From Candidatus Desulfatifera sulfidica (GTDB taxonomy: Bacteria > Desulfobacterota > Desulfobulbia > Desulfobulbales > Desulfocapsaceae): DNA of 50,244 bases. The stretch spans positions 1 to 50,244 of the forward strand of contig JACNLK010000047.1 of the NCBI GenBank assembly GCA_014381505.1, written 5' to 3'. The notes below the pieces were generated by a model. That model saw only the letters and a list, made by a program, of their open reading frames with translations, was not told the origin of the DNA and ran no database searches. Positions within the stretch are counted from its first letter, which is position 1. Every line of letters begins with the position of its first letter. Shown piece by piece: positions 7,811 through 16,663 of this stretch. The position numbers were made by a program, and so were the translations under genes.

Positions 7811-10126
7811 ATGCATACATTTGAAATCCTCTTTGGAAACTGGGTCGTGCGGAAACGTTGGTGGATTATTGTCGCCTCTCTTGTGCTTGGCTTAGCTGCG
7901 GCCAGTGGTGGTCGGCTTTTAAGTTTTGTGAATGATTCGCGAGTGTTTTTCAGCGAGGAAAATCCGCAACTCCAGGCCCTGGAGGCCTTGGAAAACACGT
8001 ACGTTAAAAATGAGAACGTTTTCTTTATATTGGCGCCAAAGGACGGGGATGTTTTTACACGGAAGACCCTGACCGCGGTGGAAGAATTGACTGAGGCGGC
8101 CTGGCAGATACCGTATTCCAGCCGGGTCAATTCATTGTCCAATTTTCAGCACACCAGATCAGAGAATGACGATCTCATTGTCGAGGACCTGGTGCTGGAC
8201 GCCCAGTCCCTCTCTGATTCCGAACTGGAAGAAATTAAATATATTGCATTGAATGAACCGCTGCTGGTTAATCGACAGGTGTCGGATCGAGGTCATGTAA
8301 CCGGGATTAATGTTAACATATTGAAGCCGGGGGAATCCCAGGGTGAGGTGCGGGAGGTAGCTGATTTCGTTCGTGTTCTTGCCGATGATTTCCGAGTGAA
8401 ATACCCTGGTCTTGATATTTATCTTTCCGGCGGGATTATCATCGATCATGCCTTTGGTGAGGCCAGTTTAAGAGATTTAACGACTCTGGTTCCAGCCATG
8501 TACCTGGTGCTGATTGTTATCATGGGGTTAACCCTGCGATCAGTTGCCGGAACCTTTGTTACGTTTTTGGTTATTGCCTTTTCAATGTTTACCGGACTTG
8601 GATTGGCAGGCTGGCTGGGGATTGCCCTGACCCCGGCCTCGGCAAATGCCCCCACCATTATTCTCACACTGGCTGTGGCCGACAGTATCCATGTCCTGAT
8701 TACCATATTTTACCAGATGCGCGCGGGGCGCAGTAAGCATGAGGCTATTGCCGAATCTTTGCGGATCAACCTGCAGCCTGTCTTTCTGACCAGCATTACA
8801 ACAACAATCGGATTTTTGAGCATGAATTTTTCCGATGCTCCTCCCTTTCGTGATCTTGGAAATGTAGTGGCCATGGGGGTGATTGCGGCATTTTTTTACT
8901 CGATCTTTTTCCTGCCAGCCTTAATGGCAGTTCTGCCGATCCGGGAAAAAAAACAAGCCGAGCAACGAGAATTCCGAATGATCGGACAATTTGCAGATTA
9001 TGTGATCAGGAGAAGGGCGGGGTTGTTCTGGGTGATGCTGCTTGTTTTTATTCCTCTGGCCAGTGGTATTTCACAGATTGAGTTGAATGATAATTTTGTG
9101 AAGTATTTTGATGAAAGCTATGACTTCAGGCGGGCGACTGATTTTGCCGAGGACAATTTAACCGGGTTTGATGTCATTGAATATTCGCTGGAATCGGGAG
9201 AGCCGGGGGGGATAAATAATCCGAATTATCTGCTGAAGGTCGATGAGTTTGCCAATTGGTATAAGGCACAGCCCAATGTCGTGCACGTGATTTCAATTAC
9301 TGAAGTCATGAAAAGACTGAATAAAAATATGCACGGCGATGACCCCGCTTTTTATCGTATACCTGAGAGTCGGGAGCTGGCGGCGCAAAATATGCTGCTC
9401 TATGAGATGTCGTTGCCCTTTGGCCTTGATCTGAACAACCAGATAAACGTTGATAAATCAGCGACACGGATGATAGTGACCCTGAAGAAGGTAACCGCCG
9501 CAGATCTACGGGAATTGGATGAGAATGCTCGGGACTGGCTCAGTCTGAACGCCCCGGAGAGCATGTTCAGTTATGGCTCAGGCCTCTCTATCATGTTTGC
9601 CCATATTTCAAAGCGCAATATTGAAAGTATGCTGGGTGCGTCGATCTTTGCCTTGATCTTAATCTCGGCCATTTTGATAGTGGCCCTGCGAAGTTTCAAG
9701 CTTGGTTTTGTGAGCCTTTTGCCCAACCTGAGTCCAGCCATTCTGGCTTTCGGGATATGGGGACTGGCGGTGGGAGAGGTGGGGCTGGCGGTGTCGGTTA
9801 TGATTGCCATGACGTTGGGCATAGTGGTGGACGATACGGTCCATTTCATCAGCAAATACCAGCGTGCCCGGCGTGAGGAACAGATGAGTTCGCCCGATGC
9901 CGTCCGTTATGCCTTTGAAACGGTGGGCTCGGCCCTGTTTATTACCACCCTGATTCTGGCAGCTGGGTTTACAATCCTTTCTTTTTCAGGATTTAAGGTG
10001 AATTCCGATATGGGGCAGATGACAGTTATTACCATTGTCATGGCGCTGTTGATGGATTTTTTCTTTTTGCCAATTGTACTTATGAAAGTGGATAAGAGCG
10101 TGGACAAGCGTTCTGTGACGCAGTAG
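7811..10126 (+). CDS. RND superfamily exporter (HAE3/MMPL-like permease)
   Basis: The 771-residue protein has the RND layout: one membrane helix near residues 17-38, a periplasmic domain of about 200 residues, a block of five helices, a second helix and periplasmic domain from about residue 400, and a second block of five. Membrane motifs include ADSIHVLITIFYQMRAGRSK and the matching GIVVDDTVHFISKYQRAR in the second half. The length is that of HAE3/MMPL exporters rather than the 1000-residue AcrB type. It uses the proton gradient to move hydrophobic substrates from the membrane. The next two genes encode a LolA-like periplasmic protein and an outer-membrane barrel, which together suggest lipid or lipoprotein traffic. 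No clear ribosome site is seen before the ATG. Confidence 0.9.
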   Translation: MHTFEILFGNWVVRKRWWIIVASLVLGLAAASGGRLLSFVNDSRVFFSEENPQLQALEALENTYVKNENVFFILAPKDGDVFTRKTLTAVEELTEAAWQIPYSSRVNSLSNFQHTRSENDDLIVEDLVLDAQSLSDSELEEIKYIALNEPLLVNRQVSDRGHVTGINVNILKPGESQGEVREVADFVRVLADDFRVKYPGLDIYLSGGIIIDHAFGEASLRDLTTLVPAMYLVLIVIMGLTLRSVAGTFVTFLVIAFSMFTGLGLAGWLGIALTPASANAPTIILTLAVADSIHVLITIFYQMRAGRSKHEAIAESLRINLQPVFLTSITTTIGFLSMNFSDAPPFRDLGNVVAMGVIAAFFYSIFFLPALMAVLPIREKKQAEQREFRMIGQFADYVIRRRAGLFWVMLLVFIPLASGISQIELNDNFVKYFDESYDFRRATDFAEDNLTGFDVIEYSLESGEPGGINNPNYLLKVDEFANWYKAQPNVVHVISITEVMKRLNKNMHGDDPAFYRIPESRELAAQNMLLYEMSLPFGLDLNNQINVDKSATRMIVTLKKVTAADLRELDENARDWLSLNAPESMFSYGSGLSIMFAHISKRNIESMLGASIFALILISAILIVALRSFKLGFVSLLPNLSPAILAFGIWGLAVGEVGLAVSVMIAMTLGIVVDDTVHFISKYQRARREEQMSSPDAVRYAFETVGSALFITTLILAAGFTILSFSGFKVNSDMGQMTVITIVMALLMDFFFLPIVLMKVDKSVDKRSVTQ

Positions 10127-10180
10127 ACCTGAAATTGTATAACCTGATTAAATTGTTATTGAATTGGAGGAAATAACCAG

Positions 10181-10975
10181 ATGAAGCGATTCTTGTCTGT
10201 CTGTATCATTTGTTTGTTTTTGTCTTTGCCTGCCGGTGTTCTCAGGGCTGATACCCCCGAGGAGCAGGGGCTTTCCATAGCGCTTGAGGCCGAAAGACGT
10301 GACGATGGATTTGGGGATTCTACCGCTGATATGAAGATGATCCTCAAAAACCGGCATGGTCAGGAAAGTGTCCGGCTGATCAGAATTAAGACCCTGGAAG
10401 TGAAGGATGATGGTGACAAGAGTCTCTCTGTTTTTGACACGCCCAGGGATGTAAAGGGGACTGCCTTTTTAACTTTTTCGCACAAGCAGGGAGATGACGA
10501 TCAGTGGTTGTATCTGCCGGCCCTCAAAAGAGTAAAACGGATAAACTCTCGTAATAAATCCGGGTCATTCATGGGCAGTGAATTTGCCTATGAGGATATT
10601 TCCAGCCAGGAAAGTGAAAAATACACCTATAAATGGATCAAAAATGAGCCATTGAATGGTGTGGATTGCTTTATCATTGAACGTTATCCCGTTGATCTTA
10701 AAAACTCAGGTTATACGCGGCTGCTAACATGGATAGATAAGGATGAATATCGGGTGCGGAAGGTTGAGTATTATGATCGAAAAAAATCTCTTTTGAAAAC
10801 GTTGACCCTGGATGGCTATCAGCAGTATCTCGGCAAATATTGGCGAGCCCATGAGATGCATATGGTCAATCATCAAAACGGGAAGAGCACAGTTCTGTTG
10901 TGGACAAATCAGCAGTTTCGTCAGGGATTGAGTGAGCTTGATTTTACTCAAAATAGTTTGAAGCGTGTGAGGTAG
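10181..10975 (+). CDS. LolA-like outer-membrane lipoprotein-sorting protein
   Basis: The 264-residue product has a clear signal peptide, with a basic start, a hydrophobic core to about residue 20 and likely cleavage after VLRA. The mature part resembles the LolA-like family often annotated as outer membrane lipoprotein-sorting protein. Recognisable parts are a TADMKMILKNRHGQE strand, DTPRDVKGTAFLTFSH, a WLYLPALKRVKRI stretch and GSFMGSEFAYEDIS. It should act in the periplasm as a carrier of a hydrophobic ligand. It sits 54 bases after the RND permease with a TGGAGGAAA ribosome site and overlaps the next gene's region by a base. RND permease and LolA-like protein are a commonly seen pair. Confidence 0.85.
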   Translation: MKRFLSVCIICLFLSLPAGVLRADTPEEQGLSIALEAERRDDGFGDSTADMKMILKNRHGQESVRLIRIKTLEVKDDGDKSLSVFDTPRDVKGTAFLTFSHKQGDDDQWLYLPALKRVKRINSRNKSGSFMGSEFAYEDISSQESEKYTYKWIKNEPLNGVDCFIIERYPVDLKNSGYTRLLTWIDKDEYRVRKVEYYDRKKSLLKTLTLDGYQQYLGKYWRAHEMHMVNHQNGKSTVLLWTNQQFRQGLSELDFTQNSLKRVR

Positions 10976-10980
10976 TGTTG

Positions 10981-12297
10981 ATGGCGTTGCCCCCGTTCCG
11001 GTCTGCTTTCTTATCGAATTGTTTCGCAAGAGTATGTTTTGCAGATCGCCCAGCTGCACCGCTTGTTCTTGCGCCTTCATGGGTGCGCCTGCGGGGTTTA
11101 CCTGTTATGGGTGTTTTTTTTGTGCTGTTTTTATTGGTTTTTGTCAATATTTCGGTGGCCCATGAGCTGACCGGAGTGGTTGCCGTTGAGCAGAGAGTCT
11201 TTACAAAAGAGCCTCTTTTGGACGAACAAAAGGAACACAATTATTCCCTGGCTATGCAACTGGAATATTATTATCAGTTCCAATATCAAAACAGGTTCAG
11301 CTTTATCTTTGTTCCATTTTTTCGGTGGGATAGCGCCGATGATGAGCGGAGTCATTTTGATTTTCGTGAAATGAATTTTTTGTATGGTGGTGAGTCATGG
11401 GACCTGAGACTTGGAATTGGCAAGGTGTTCTGGGGGGCGACCGAGTTTGTTCATCTGGTGGATATTGTAAACCAGACTGACCTTGTGGAATCCATTGATG
11501 GTGAAGAAAAATTGGGCCAGCCCATGGTTCATCTTTTTCTGCCCGGGCAGTGGGGCGGCGTTGATTTATTTGTTCTGCCCAGTTTCCGGGAACGGACTTT
11601 CCCCGGAAGCCGGGGTAGACTGCGCTCGCAACTTGTTGTGGATACAGATCATCCAGTTTTTGAAAGTTCAGAGCAGGGAAATCATGTGGATTTTGCCCTG
11701 CGCTACAGCCATACAATTGGGGATGTGGATTTCGGGCTTTCGTATTTTGATGGAACTGATCGACAGCCCTTGTTGCTGCCAGGACTCGACGGTCAGGGAC
11801 TATCCGTCTTGACGCCCTATTATCGCCAAATCCAGCAAACCGGTTTTGATCTGCAATGGATCCTGGGTGAATGGCTGCTGAAGATGGAGTCGATCTACCG
11901 TCATTATGACGGCGAGCATGATCATTATTGGGCTGCGGTTGGTGGGTTTGAATATACAGTTGGCTCTCTTCTGGACAGTGGTATGGATCTTGGATTGATC
12001 GGTGAGTATGTCCATGATGCTCGTGGAGATGAGGCGCTGACACCCTTTGAGGACGATATCATATTGGGCCTGCGACTGGCTGTGAATGATGCCGCAGGTT
12101 CTGAAGTACTGGCCGGGGTAATTGTTGATATGGATAGCCCCACTCGTCTTGTGAGCCTTGAGGCGAGCCGTCGCTTTGGTGATCGGATGAGAGCCACTGT
12201 TGAGGCTGGATTTTTCTTGAACCCACCAAAGGGGGACCTGTTCTACAGTCTGCGCGAGGATGATTTCCTGCGGGTTGACGTGGCGTTTTATTTTTAG
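10981..12297 (+). CDS. Predicted outer-membrane beta-barrel protein of the RND export unit
   Basis: The protein has about 438 residues with a late hydrophobic export signal. The core VFFVLFLLVFVNISVA ends near residue 60, and the mature protein would start at HELTG. The rest is rich in alternating aromatic strands and ends in VDVAFYF, a C-terminal Phe typical of proteins inserted by BamA. It probably forms the outer-membrane part of the export system encoded just upstream. The start is uncertain. The ATG at 10981 has a GAGG site, a GTG at 10975 overlaps the previous stop codon, and a GTG at 11083 would give a more standard signal peptide beginning RLRGLPVMG after its initiator. I do not recognise a specific porin family. 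Confidence 0.7.
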   Translation: MALPPFRSAFLSNCFARVCFADRPAAPLVLAPSWVRLRGLPVMGVFFVLFLLVFVNISVAHELTGVVAVEQRVFTKEPLLDEQKEHNYSLAMQLEYYYQFQYQNRFSFIFVPFFRWDSADDERSHFDFREMNFLYGGESWDLRLGIGKVFWGATEFVHLVDIVNQTDLVESIDGEEKLGQPMVHLFLPGQWGGVDLFVLPSFRERTFPGSRGRLRSQLVVDTDHPVFESSEQGNHVDFALRYSHTIGDVDFGLSYFDGTDRQPLLLPGLDGQGLSVLTPYYRQIQQTGFDLQWILGEWLLKMESIYRHYDGEHDHYWAAVGGFEYTVGSLLDSGMDLGLIGEYVHDARGDEALTPFEDDIILGLRLAVNDAAGSEVLAGVIVDMDSPTRLVSLEASRRFGDRMRATVEAGFFLNPPKGDLFYSLREDDFLRVDVAFYF

Positions 12298-12410
12298 GAT
12301 ACTTTGACAACTCAGGATTTTTGTTCAAGATCAGGTAAGCGAGTTTGCGAGACCCCGAGGCACGTGGAAAATTTTCCGCAGGCATGAAATTAATATTTCG
12401 GGGGTGCAAC
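12298..12410 (-). repeat. Dispersed intergenic repeat, copy E (inverted)
   Basis: Read on the minus strand this stretch gives GCACCCCCGAAATATTAATT, then CCTGCGGAAAATTTTC, CTTGAACAAAAATC and GTCAAAGTATCCTA. All four blocks occur in the same order in the copy at 25527-25671. It lies between two plus-strand genes and is the only clear copy pointing against its neighbours. It starts directly after the barrel gene's stop codon. Confidence 0.65.
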
Positions 12411-12501
12411 TTTGAGCGCAACGTGGATTGTGGGTGAAAAATAATTTTTCAGGGAAGCTTTTAGTCAGCTGTCAGCTGGAACAAATTTCGGGAGAGTCAT
12501 A

Positions 12502-12912
12502 ATGGAAATCACATTAACCACACCTGCGTTACTCTTTCCGGCAATTTCACTTTTGCTGGTGGCCTATACGAATCGTTTCAATACCATTAGCGCCCGCATC
12601 CGGGCGTTGTATTCTCAGTATAAGCAGGATCCGGACGATATTCTGGTTGGCCAAATTGAAAGTTTGCGCAAGAGGGTCTATCTGATCAGAAATATGCAGG
12701 CATTTGGGGTTGCCAGTCTTTTTTCATGTGTCTTGTGCCTGTTTATTCTCTTTGCCGGTAAACTTCTGGCTGGTAAAATAATATTTTCCTTGAGCTTAAT
12801 TCTGATGATGATTTCACTGGGTTTGTCGTTTCGGGAAATTTTGATATCAGTACAAGCGTTAAACATTGAGCTCAGCGGCATGCAGAAAGAAGACGGTCGT
12901 AGTCGTGGTTGA
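12502..12912 (+). CDS. DUF2721 family membrane protein
   Basis: The 136-residue protein matches the DUF2721 pattern. It opens with LTTPALLFPAISLLLVAYTN, which is both the family signature and the first membrane helix. A soluble stretch with IRALYSQYKQD follows, then two helices near residues 70-90 and 95-112. A GGGAGAG ribosome site precedes the ATG. The function of the family is not known. The gene appears to be single, with repeat copy E upstream and decayed sequence downstream. Confidence 0.8.
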   Translation: MEITLTTPALLFPAISLLLVAYTNRFNTISARIRALYSQYKQDPDDILVGQIESLRKRVYLIRNMQAFGVASLFSCVLCLFILFAGKLLAGKIIFSLSLILMMISLGLSFREILISVQALNIELSGMQKEDGRSRG

Positions 12913-12938
12913 ATAAAATGATCCTCCCCCGAAAAAGT

Positions 12939-13163
12939 CCTTTCTGAGTTACTGGAGGAGCACATCAAGCTAAAAAAAGAACTTGGGGAGCTCTAACCGG
13001 CAGCCGGGTTCCTCATGATATACGCGATGCCGTAGTTGATTACACAAAAGAGTGGAGCACAAAGGCAGAGATTCCCTTGAAGTGTTTTATCTCTTGGTTT
13101 GTCCGTCTCAAAGAGCAAGTATTACAATTGGATTGCTCGCTACGGTAAAGTAAATCAATCATG
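12939..13163 (+). pseudogene. Remnant of an IS3-family transposase
   Basis: One frame (12939-12995) reads EKVLSELLEEHIKLKKELGE and then stops, like the end of an IS3-type OrfA with its Leu-rich helix. A second frame (from about 12996) reads SRVPHDIRDAVVDYTKEWST and EIPLKCFISW. A third, shifted near 13105, continues SKYYNWIARYGKVNQ before a stop at 13161-13163. Together they follow the junction of OrfA and OrfB in an IS3-family element. The catalytic DDE domain and the terminal inverted repeats are missing, so the element is dead. Confidence 0.7.
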
Positions 13164-13197
13164 ACATTATCCACCCAGTGTCCTTTACCATCTATGG

Positions 13198-13339
13198 AAA
13201 TTTGAAGATATCGGGTTTACCGTAACGGGCCAGAGCTTTTTCCAGTGCGGCCAAGGCTTCCGGTATTCGTGAATTTGTCATGAAGCCTGTGAGTCAGGAT
13301 GAATTGGCAAAAGTCCTGGTCAGGGCCTTGGCTCAATAG
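13198..13339 (+). pseudogene. Remnant of a response-regulator receiver domain with a large internal deletion
   Basis: The first part reads KFEDIGFTVTGQS, like the segment after the first strand of a receiver domain at the end of hybrid histidine kinases. After a frame change the sequence reads SAAKASGIREFVMKPVSQ and DELAKVLVRALAQ, followed by a stop. That is the final part of the same type of domain, including the conserved KP. The middle of the domain, with the phosphorylated Asp, is missing. The usual length is about 120 residues and only about 45 remain. Confidence 0.65.
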
Positions 13340-13526
13340 CGAATCTTGTTCATCTGCTCAGGAATCTGCTTGAGCTGTGTGGTACAAAAAATACTTTGCG
13401 AATTTGTTGAAATAGGGTAGTTTGTGATGTTTTGGATCAGGTGATCGTTGGTCGTCTGGTATGCAGTGTGTTTTTTTGTTTCAAATCCGGTGTGTTGCCT
13501 GCCGGTTCATTGTTGGTTATCTGTTG

Positions 13527-13565
13527 AATAAGGAGTTGCCCCGTTGTGTGGCTCCTTATTTTTTT
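13527..13565 (+). terminator. Terminator-shaped hairpin in the leader of the EF-G gene
   Basis: AATAAGGAG (13527-13535) pairs with CTCCTTATT (13552-13560), and a run of seven T follows the stem, beginning within its last pairs. It has the form of a Rho-independent terminator. It lies 72 bases upstream of the preferred EF-G start. It may end transcription from the decayed region upstream, or act as an attenuator if the EF-G promoter lies before it. Confidence 0.65.
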
Positions 13566-13637
13566 ATTTCATCCTGGCTGATGTCGGGCCAGGGTCGGTT
13601 AGAAACCGACACCAAGAGACTGTTGAGGACAGGAATC

Positions 13638-15722
13638 ATGAGTGTAGACTTGAGTAAGATGAGAAATATCGGGATTAGCGCCCATATCGATTCGGGAAAA
13701 ACCACCCTGACCGAGCGGATCCTCTTTTATACTGACCGGATTCATGCCATCCATGATGTTCGTGGTAAGGACGGAGTCGGCGCCAAGATGGATTCCATGG
13801 AGTTGGAACGTGAACGTGGTATTACCATCCAGTCGGCAGCGACCTACTGTAACTGGAAAGGTGTCGATATCAATATCATTGATACTCCCGGCCATGTCGA
13901 CTTTACCGTTGAGGTTGAGCGCGCCCTGCGTGTTCTCGATGGTGCGGTTCTGGTTCTCTGCTCCGTAGGTGGGGTTCAGTCCCAGTCCATTACCGTTAAC
14001 CGGCAGATGGATCGTTATACGGTTCCTCGTATCGCTTTTATTAATAAATGCGATCGCACCGGTGCAAATCCTGTCCGAGTCACTGGCCAGCTGCGTGAGA
14101 AGTTGGGGCTCAACGCCCACATGATTCAGTTGCCCATTGGTCTTGAGAATGATCTTGTGGGTGTTGTTGATCTGGTGACCATGAAGGCCATCTATTTTGA
14201 GGGTGATAATGGTGAGGTGATTCGCGAAGCCGATATTCCAGCCGAACTGAAAGATGACGCTGCAGGCTTGCGCGAGGAGATGCTTGAAGCCGTTTCCATG
14301 TTCTCCGATGATCTCATGGAGGCCATGCTCGAGGAGCAGGACATTGATCCCGCGCTCGTTGCTGATGCGATACGCAAGGGCACCCTGGCCTTGGGGTTTG
14401 TTCCGGTCATGATTGGTTCGGCTTACAAGAACAAGGCTGTTCAGCCGCTCCTTGATGCCGTTGAAGCGTATTTGCCCTGTCCCACCGATGTTGAAAACCT
14501 CGCCCTGGATCTTGAGAACGACGAAGCCGAATTTTCGGTTACCAATGATGATAAAGATCCTCTGATCATGCTCGCCTTCAAACTTGAGGACGGCCGTTAT
14601 GGCCAGCTCACCTATGTCCGTACCTATCAAGGGAGATTGGCCAAGGGGGATTCTATCATCAATGTGCGTACCGGCAAGAAGGTGAAGGTTGGTCGTCTGG
14701 TGCGTATGCACTCCGACGAAATGGAAGAAATTGATGGCTGTGGCGCTGGTGATATCGTTGCCCTGTTCGGCGTTGATTGCGCATCGGGTGATACTTTCAC
14801 CGATGGCACTTCCACTTGCTCCATGAGTTCCATGCACATCCCCAAACCGGTTATTTCGCTGTCTGTGATTCCGGTGGACAACAAGTCCCAGATTAACATG
14901 TCCAAGGCTCTGAATCGGTTCACCAAAGAGGATCCTACCTTCAAGACCTTTGTGGATCATGAGACCAATGAGACTATTATCTCTGGTATGGGCGAGCTTC
15001 ATCTTGAGGTGTATGTCGAGCGAATGAAGCGTGAGTACAACGCAGAAGTCGAAGTCGGTGCTCCTCAGGTTGCCTATCGAGAGACCATTTCCGCCAGAGC
15101 CGAATTTAATTATACCCATAAAAAGCAGACTGGTGGTTCCGGTCAGTTTGGTCGAGTGGCTGGTTTCATCGAGCCCCTGGAAGAGGGTGAGTATGAATTT
15201 GTCGATGAGATTGTAGGTGGTAGCATCCCTCGCGAGTTTATCTCATCGTGTGATAAAGGTTTTCAGAAGAGCCTGGCTAAAGGCTCTCTCTGCGGGGCTC
15301 CGATCACCGGGGTTCGTTGTACTATCAATGATGGCGCTGCCCATAATGTTGATTCCTCTGATGTTGCCTTCCAGCTTGCAGCTGGCGGTGCTTTCCGCGA
15401 GGGTTACATGAAGGCCAATCCAGTTATCATGGAGCCGATCATGAAAGTGGCAGTTGAGGGACCGACTGAGTTCCAGGGTGCAGCCATGGGCAGCATCAAT
15501 CAACGTCGCGGCATGATCATCGGTACCAATGAAGAGGGGAATTATACCGTGGTTGAGGCCGAGGTTCCGCTTTCTGAGATGTTCGGATACTCTACGACCC
15601 TGCGTTCTCTGACCCAAGGTAAGGCTGAATTTACCATGGAGTTTGCCACGTACCGGCCAGTGCCGAAAAGTGTCGGTGAAGAGTTGGTCAAGCAGTATCA
15701 GGAAGAAAAGAAAAACAGCTGA
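13638..15722 (+). CDS. fusA: Elongation factor G (mitochondrial-like/spdEFG1 type)
   Basis: The 694-residue translational GTPase has the G1 loop [18 protein letters not shown], switch [12 protein letters not shown]4 NKCD and the G5 region IGSAYKN. Domains II to V follow in normal order, with GGSGQFGRV in domain IV. The loop has Ser where standard EF-G has Ala (HIDSGKTT), and [20 protein letters not shown] follows. Both features are typical of the EF-G1 group shared by mitochondria, spirochaetes, planctomycetes and delta-proteobacteria. It moves tRNA and mRNA on the ribosome. The gene stands apart from ribosomal protein genes. I start it at the ATG at 13638, with an AGGACAGGA site; the longer open frame from 13461 has no family similarity. 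Confidence 0.93.
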   Translation: MSVDLSKMRNIGISAHIDSGKTTLTERILFYTDRIHAIHDVRGKDGVGAKMDSMELERERGITIQSAATYCNWKGVDINIIDTPGHVDFTVEVERALRVLDGAVLVLCSVGGVQSQSITVNRQMDRYTVPRIAFINKCDRTGANPVRVTGQLREKLGLNAHMIQLPIGLENDLVGVVDLVTMKAIYFEGDNGEVIREADIPAELKDDAAGLREEMLEAVSMFSDDLMEAMLEEQDIDPALVADAIRKGTLALGFVPVMIGSAYKNKAVQPLLDAVEAYLPCPTDVENLALDLENDEAEFSVTNDDKDPLIMLAFKLEDGRYGQLTYVRTYQGRLAKGDSIINVRTGKKVKVGRLVRMHSDEMEEIDGCGAGDIVALFGVDCASGDTFTDGTSTCSMSSMHIPKPVISLSVIPVDNKSQINMSKALNRFTKEDPTFKTFVDHETNETIISGMGELHLEVYVERMKREYNAEVEVGAPQVAYRETISARAEFNYTHKKQTGGSGQFGRVAGFIEPLEEGEYEFVDEIVGGSIPREFISSCDKGFQKSLAKGSLCGAPITGVRCTINDGAAHNVDSSDVAFQLAAGGAFREGYMKANPVIMEPIMKVAVEGPTEFQGAAMGSINQRRGMIIGTNEEGNYTVVEAEVPLSEMFGYSTTLRSLTQGKAEFTMEFATYRPVPKSVGEELVKQYQEEKKNS

Positions 15723-15845
15723 TCTTGCATCTGCGGTTAAAGACGAATACACTACTTGTACTGCAACGGTAATTGTCTGTCGGGTCGCTGACCAGATAGA
15801 AGAAATAGATGCAGACAGATGAATTGAAATAAAAAGGTGACTGTC

Positions 15846-16553
15846 ATGGGAAAAGAAGACCTGGTCGTCAACAATCCATTACGCGTTCTTGGCATGGGTA
15901 CAAAGGCCGAGGACGAACAACAGCGCATGGGTTTGATCATGGCCCGCGCTGGTCTGGGTAAGACTGCAATTCTGGTTCAGATTGCTCTGGATTCCATCCT
16001 GCGAGGCAACAAGGTTCTGCATGTCTCTATCGGTGAGGGGGTCGAGAAGACCCGCGCCTGGTATGATGATATTCTCAACCTTATGGTCGAGGGCAAGGAT
16101 TTTGATAATCTGCCGGAGATGGTCTCTGAGATCGTATCTAAGCGGATGATCATGACCTTTAAGGAGAGCTCATTCGGCGCGGCTAAGCTTGAAGAGCGGC
16201 TCAAGGATATGGTTCAGCAGGATATTTTCTGTCCGGACTGTATGATCATTGATGGCTATGATTTCGGCGAAACAACTCATGAGCAGCTTCAGGAGTTCAA
16301 GGCATTCATGATCACACATGGTCTTAAAACCATCTGGTTCTCTGCTGTCAGCCATCGAGGTGATGACCGGGTCAGTGAGGCTGGTGTGCCGGCTCCCTGT
16401 CATGAGATTGATGACCTGTTCGAAATGATTATGATGATCGTCCCTGAGCAGGATGCAATCAAGCTTAATCTGCTCAAATGCACCTCTGGTGCCGTTGAGC
16501 CTGGTACTTCGTTACTGCTTGACCCTTCGACCATGCTGATCAAGAAGGGCTGA
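15846..16553 (+). CDS. Orphan P-loop ATPase, RecA/DnaB-like core
   Basis: The 235-residue soluble protein has a Walker A motif ARAGLGKTAIL near residue 37. A Walker B-like strand, CMIIDGYDFGETTHE, lies near residue 131 and ends in Asp. The order of strands (VLHVSIGEG, WYDDIL, then LKTIWFSAVSHRG) resembles a RecA/DnaB-type core without extra domains. No sensor or DNA-binding domain is evident. It starts 123 bases after EF-G, on the same strand, and a strong terminator follows. An AAAAGG site supports the ATG at 15846. I do not recognise a named family, and a link with translation rests only on position. Confidence 0.7.
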   Translation: MGKEDLVVNNPLRVLGMGTKAEDEQQRMGLIMARAGLGKTAILVQIALDSILRGNKVLHVSIGEGVEKTRAWYDDILNLMVEGKDFDNLPEMVSEIVSKRMIMTFKESSFGAAKLEERLKDMVQQDIFCPDCMIIDGYDFGETTHEQLQEFKAFMITHGLKTIWFSAVSHRGDDRVSEAGVPAPCHEIDDLFEMIMMIVPEQDAIKLNLLKCTSGAVEPGTSLLLDPSTMLIKKG

Positions 16554-16590
16554 TCCTTCAGCGCCCCGTATGGGGAGTGGATGAATAGTC

Positions 16591-16629
16591 AGGCGGATAT
16601 CCCCAGTACCGGGATATCCGCCTTTTTTT
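16591..16629 (+). terminator. Rho-independent terminator after the P-loop ATPase gene
   Basis: AGGCGGATATCCC (16591-16603) pairs perfectly over 13 bp with GGGATATCCGCCT (16611-16623), with a 7-base loop and seven T at 16623-16629. It separates the EF-G/ATPase unit from hisA. Confidence 0.92.
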
Positions 16630-16663
16630 ATGTTTTTTTGTGAGTGGTTCACGGAGTTGTATC

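Noticed and set aside
13461-13637. N-terminal extension of EF-G by 59 residues
   Set aside because: The extension covers a terminator-like hairpin, is unlike any EF-G, and a good ribosome site stands before the ATG at 13638.
13599-15119. A 506-codon open frame on the minus strand across EF-G
   Set aside because: It lies antisense to a well-supported EF-G gene, has no recognisable motifs, and its length comes from the codon bias of the plus-strand gene.
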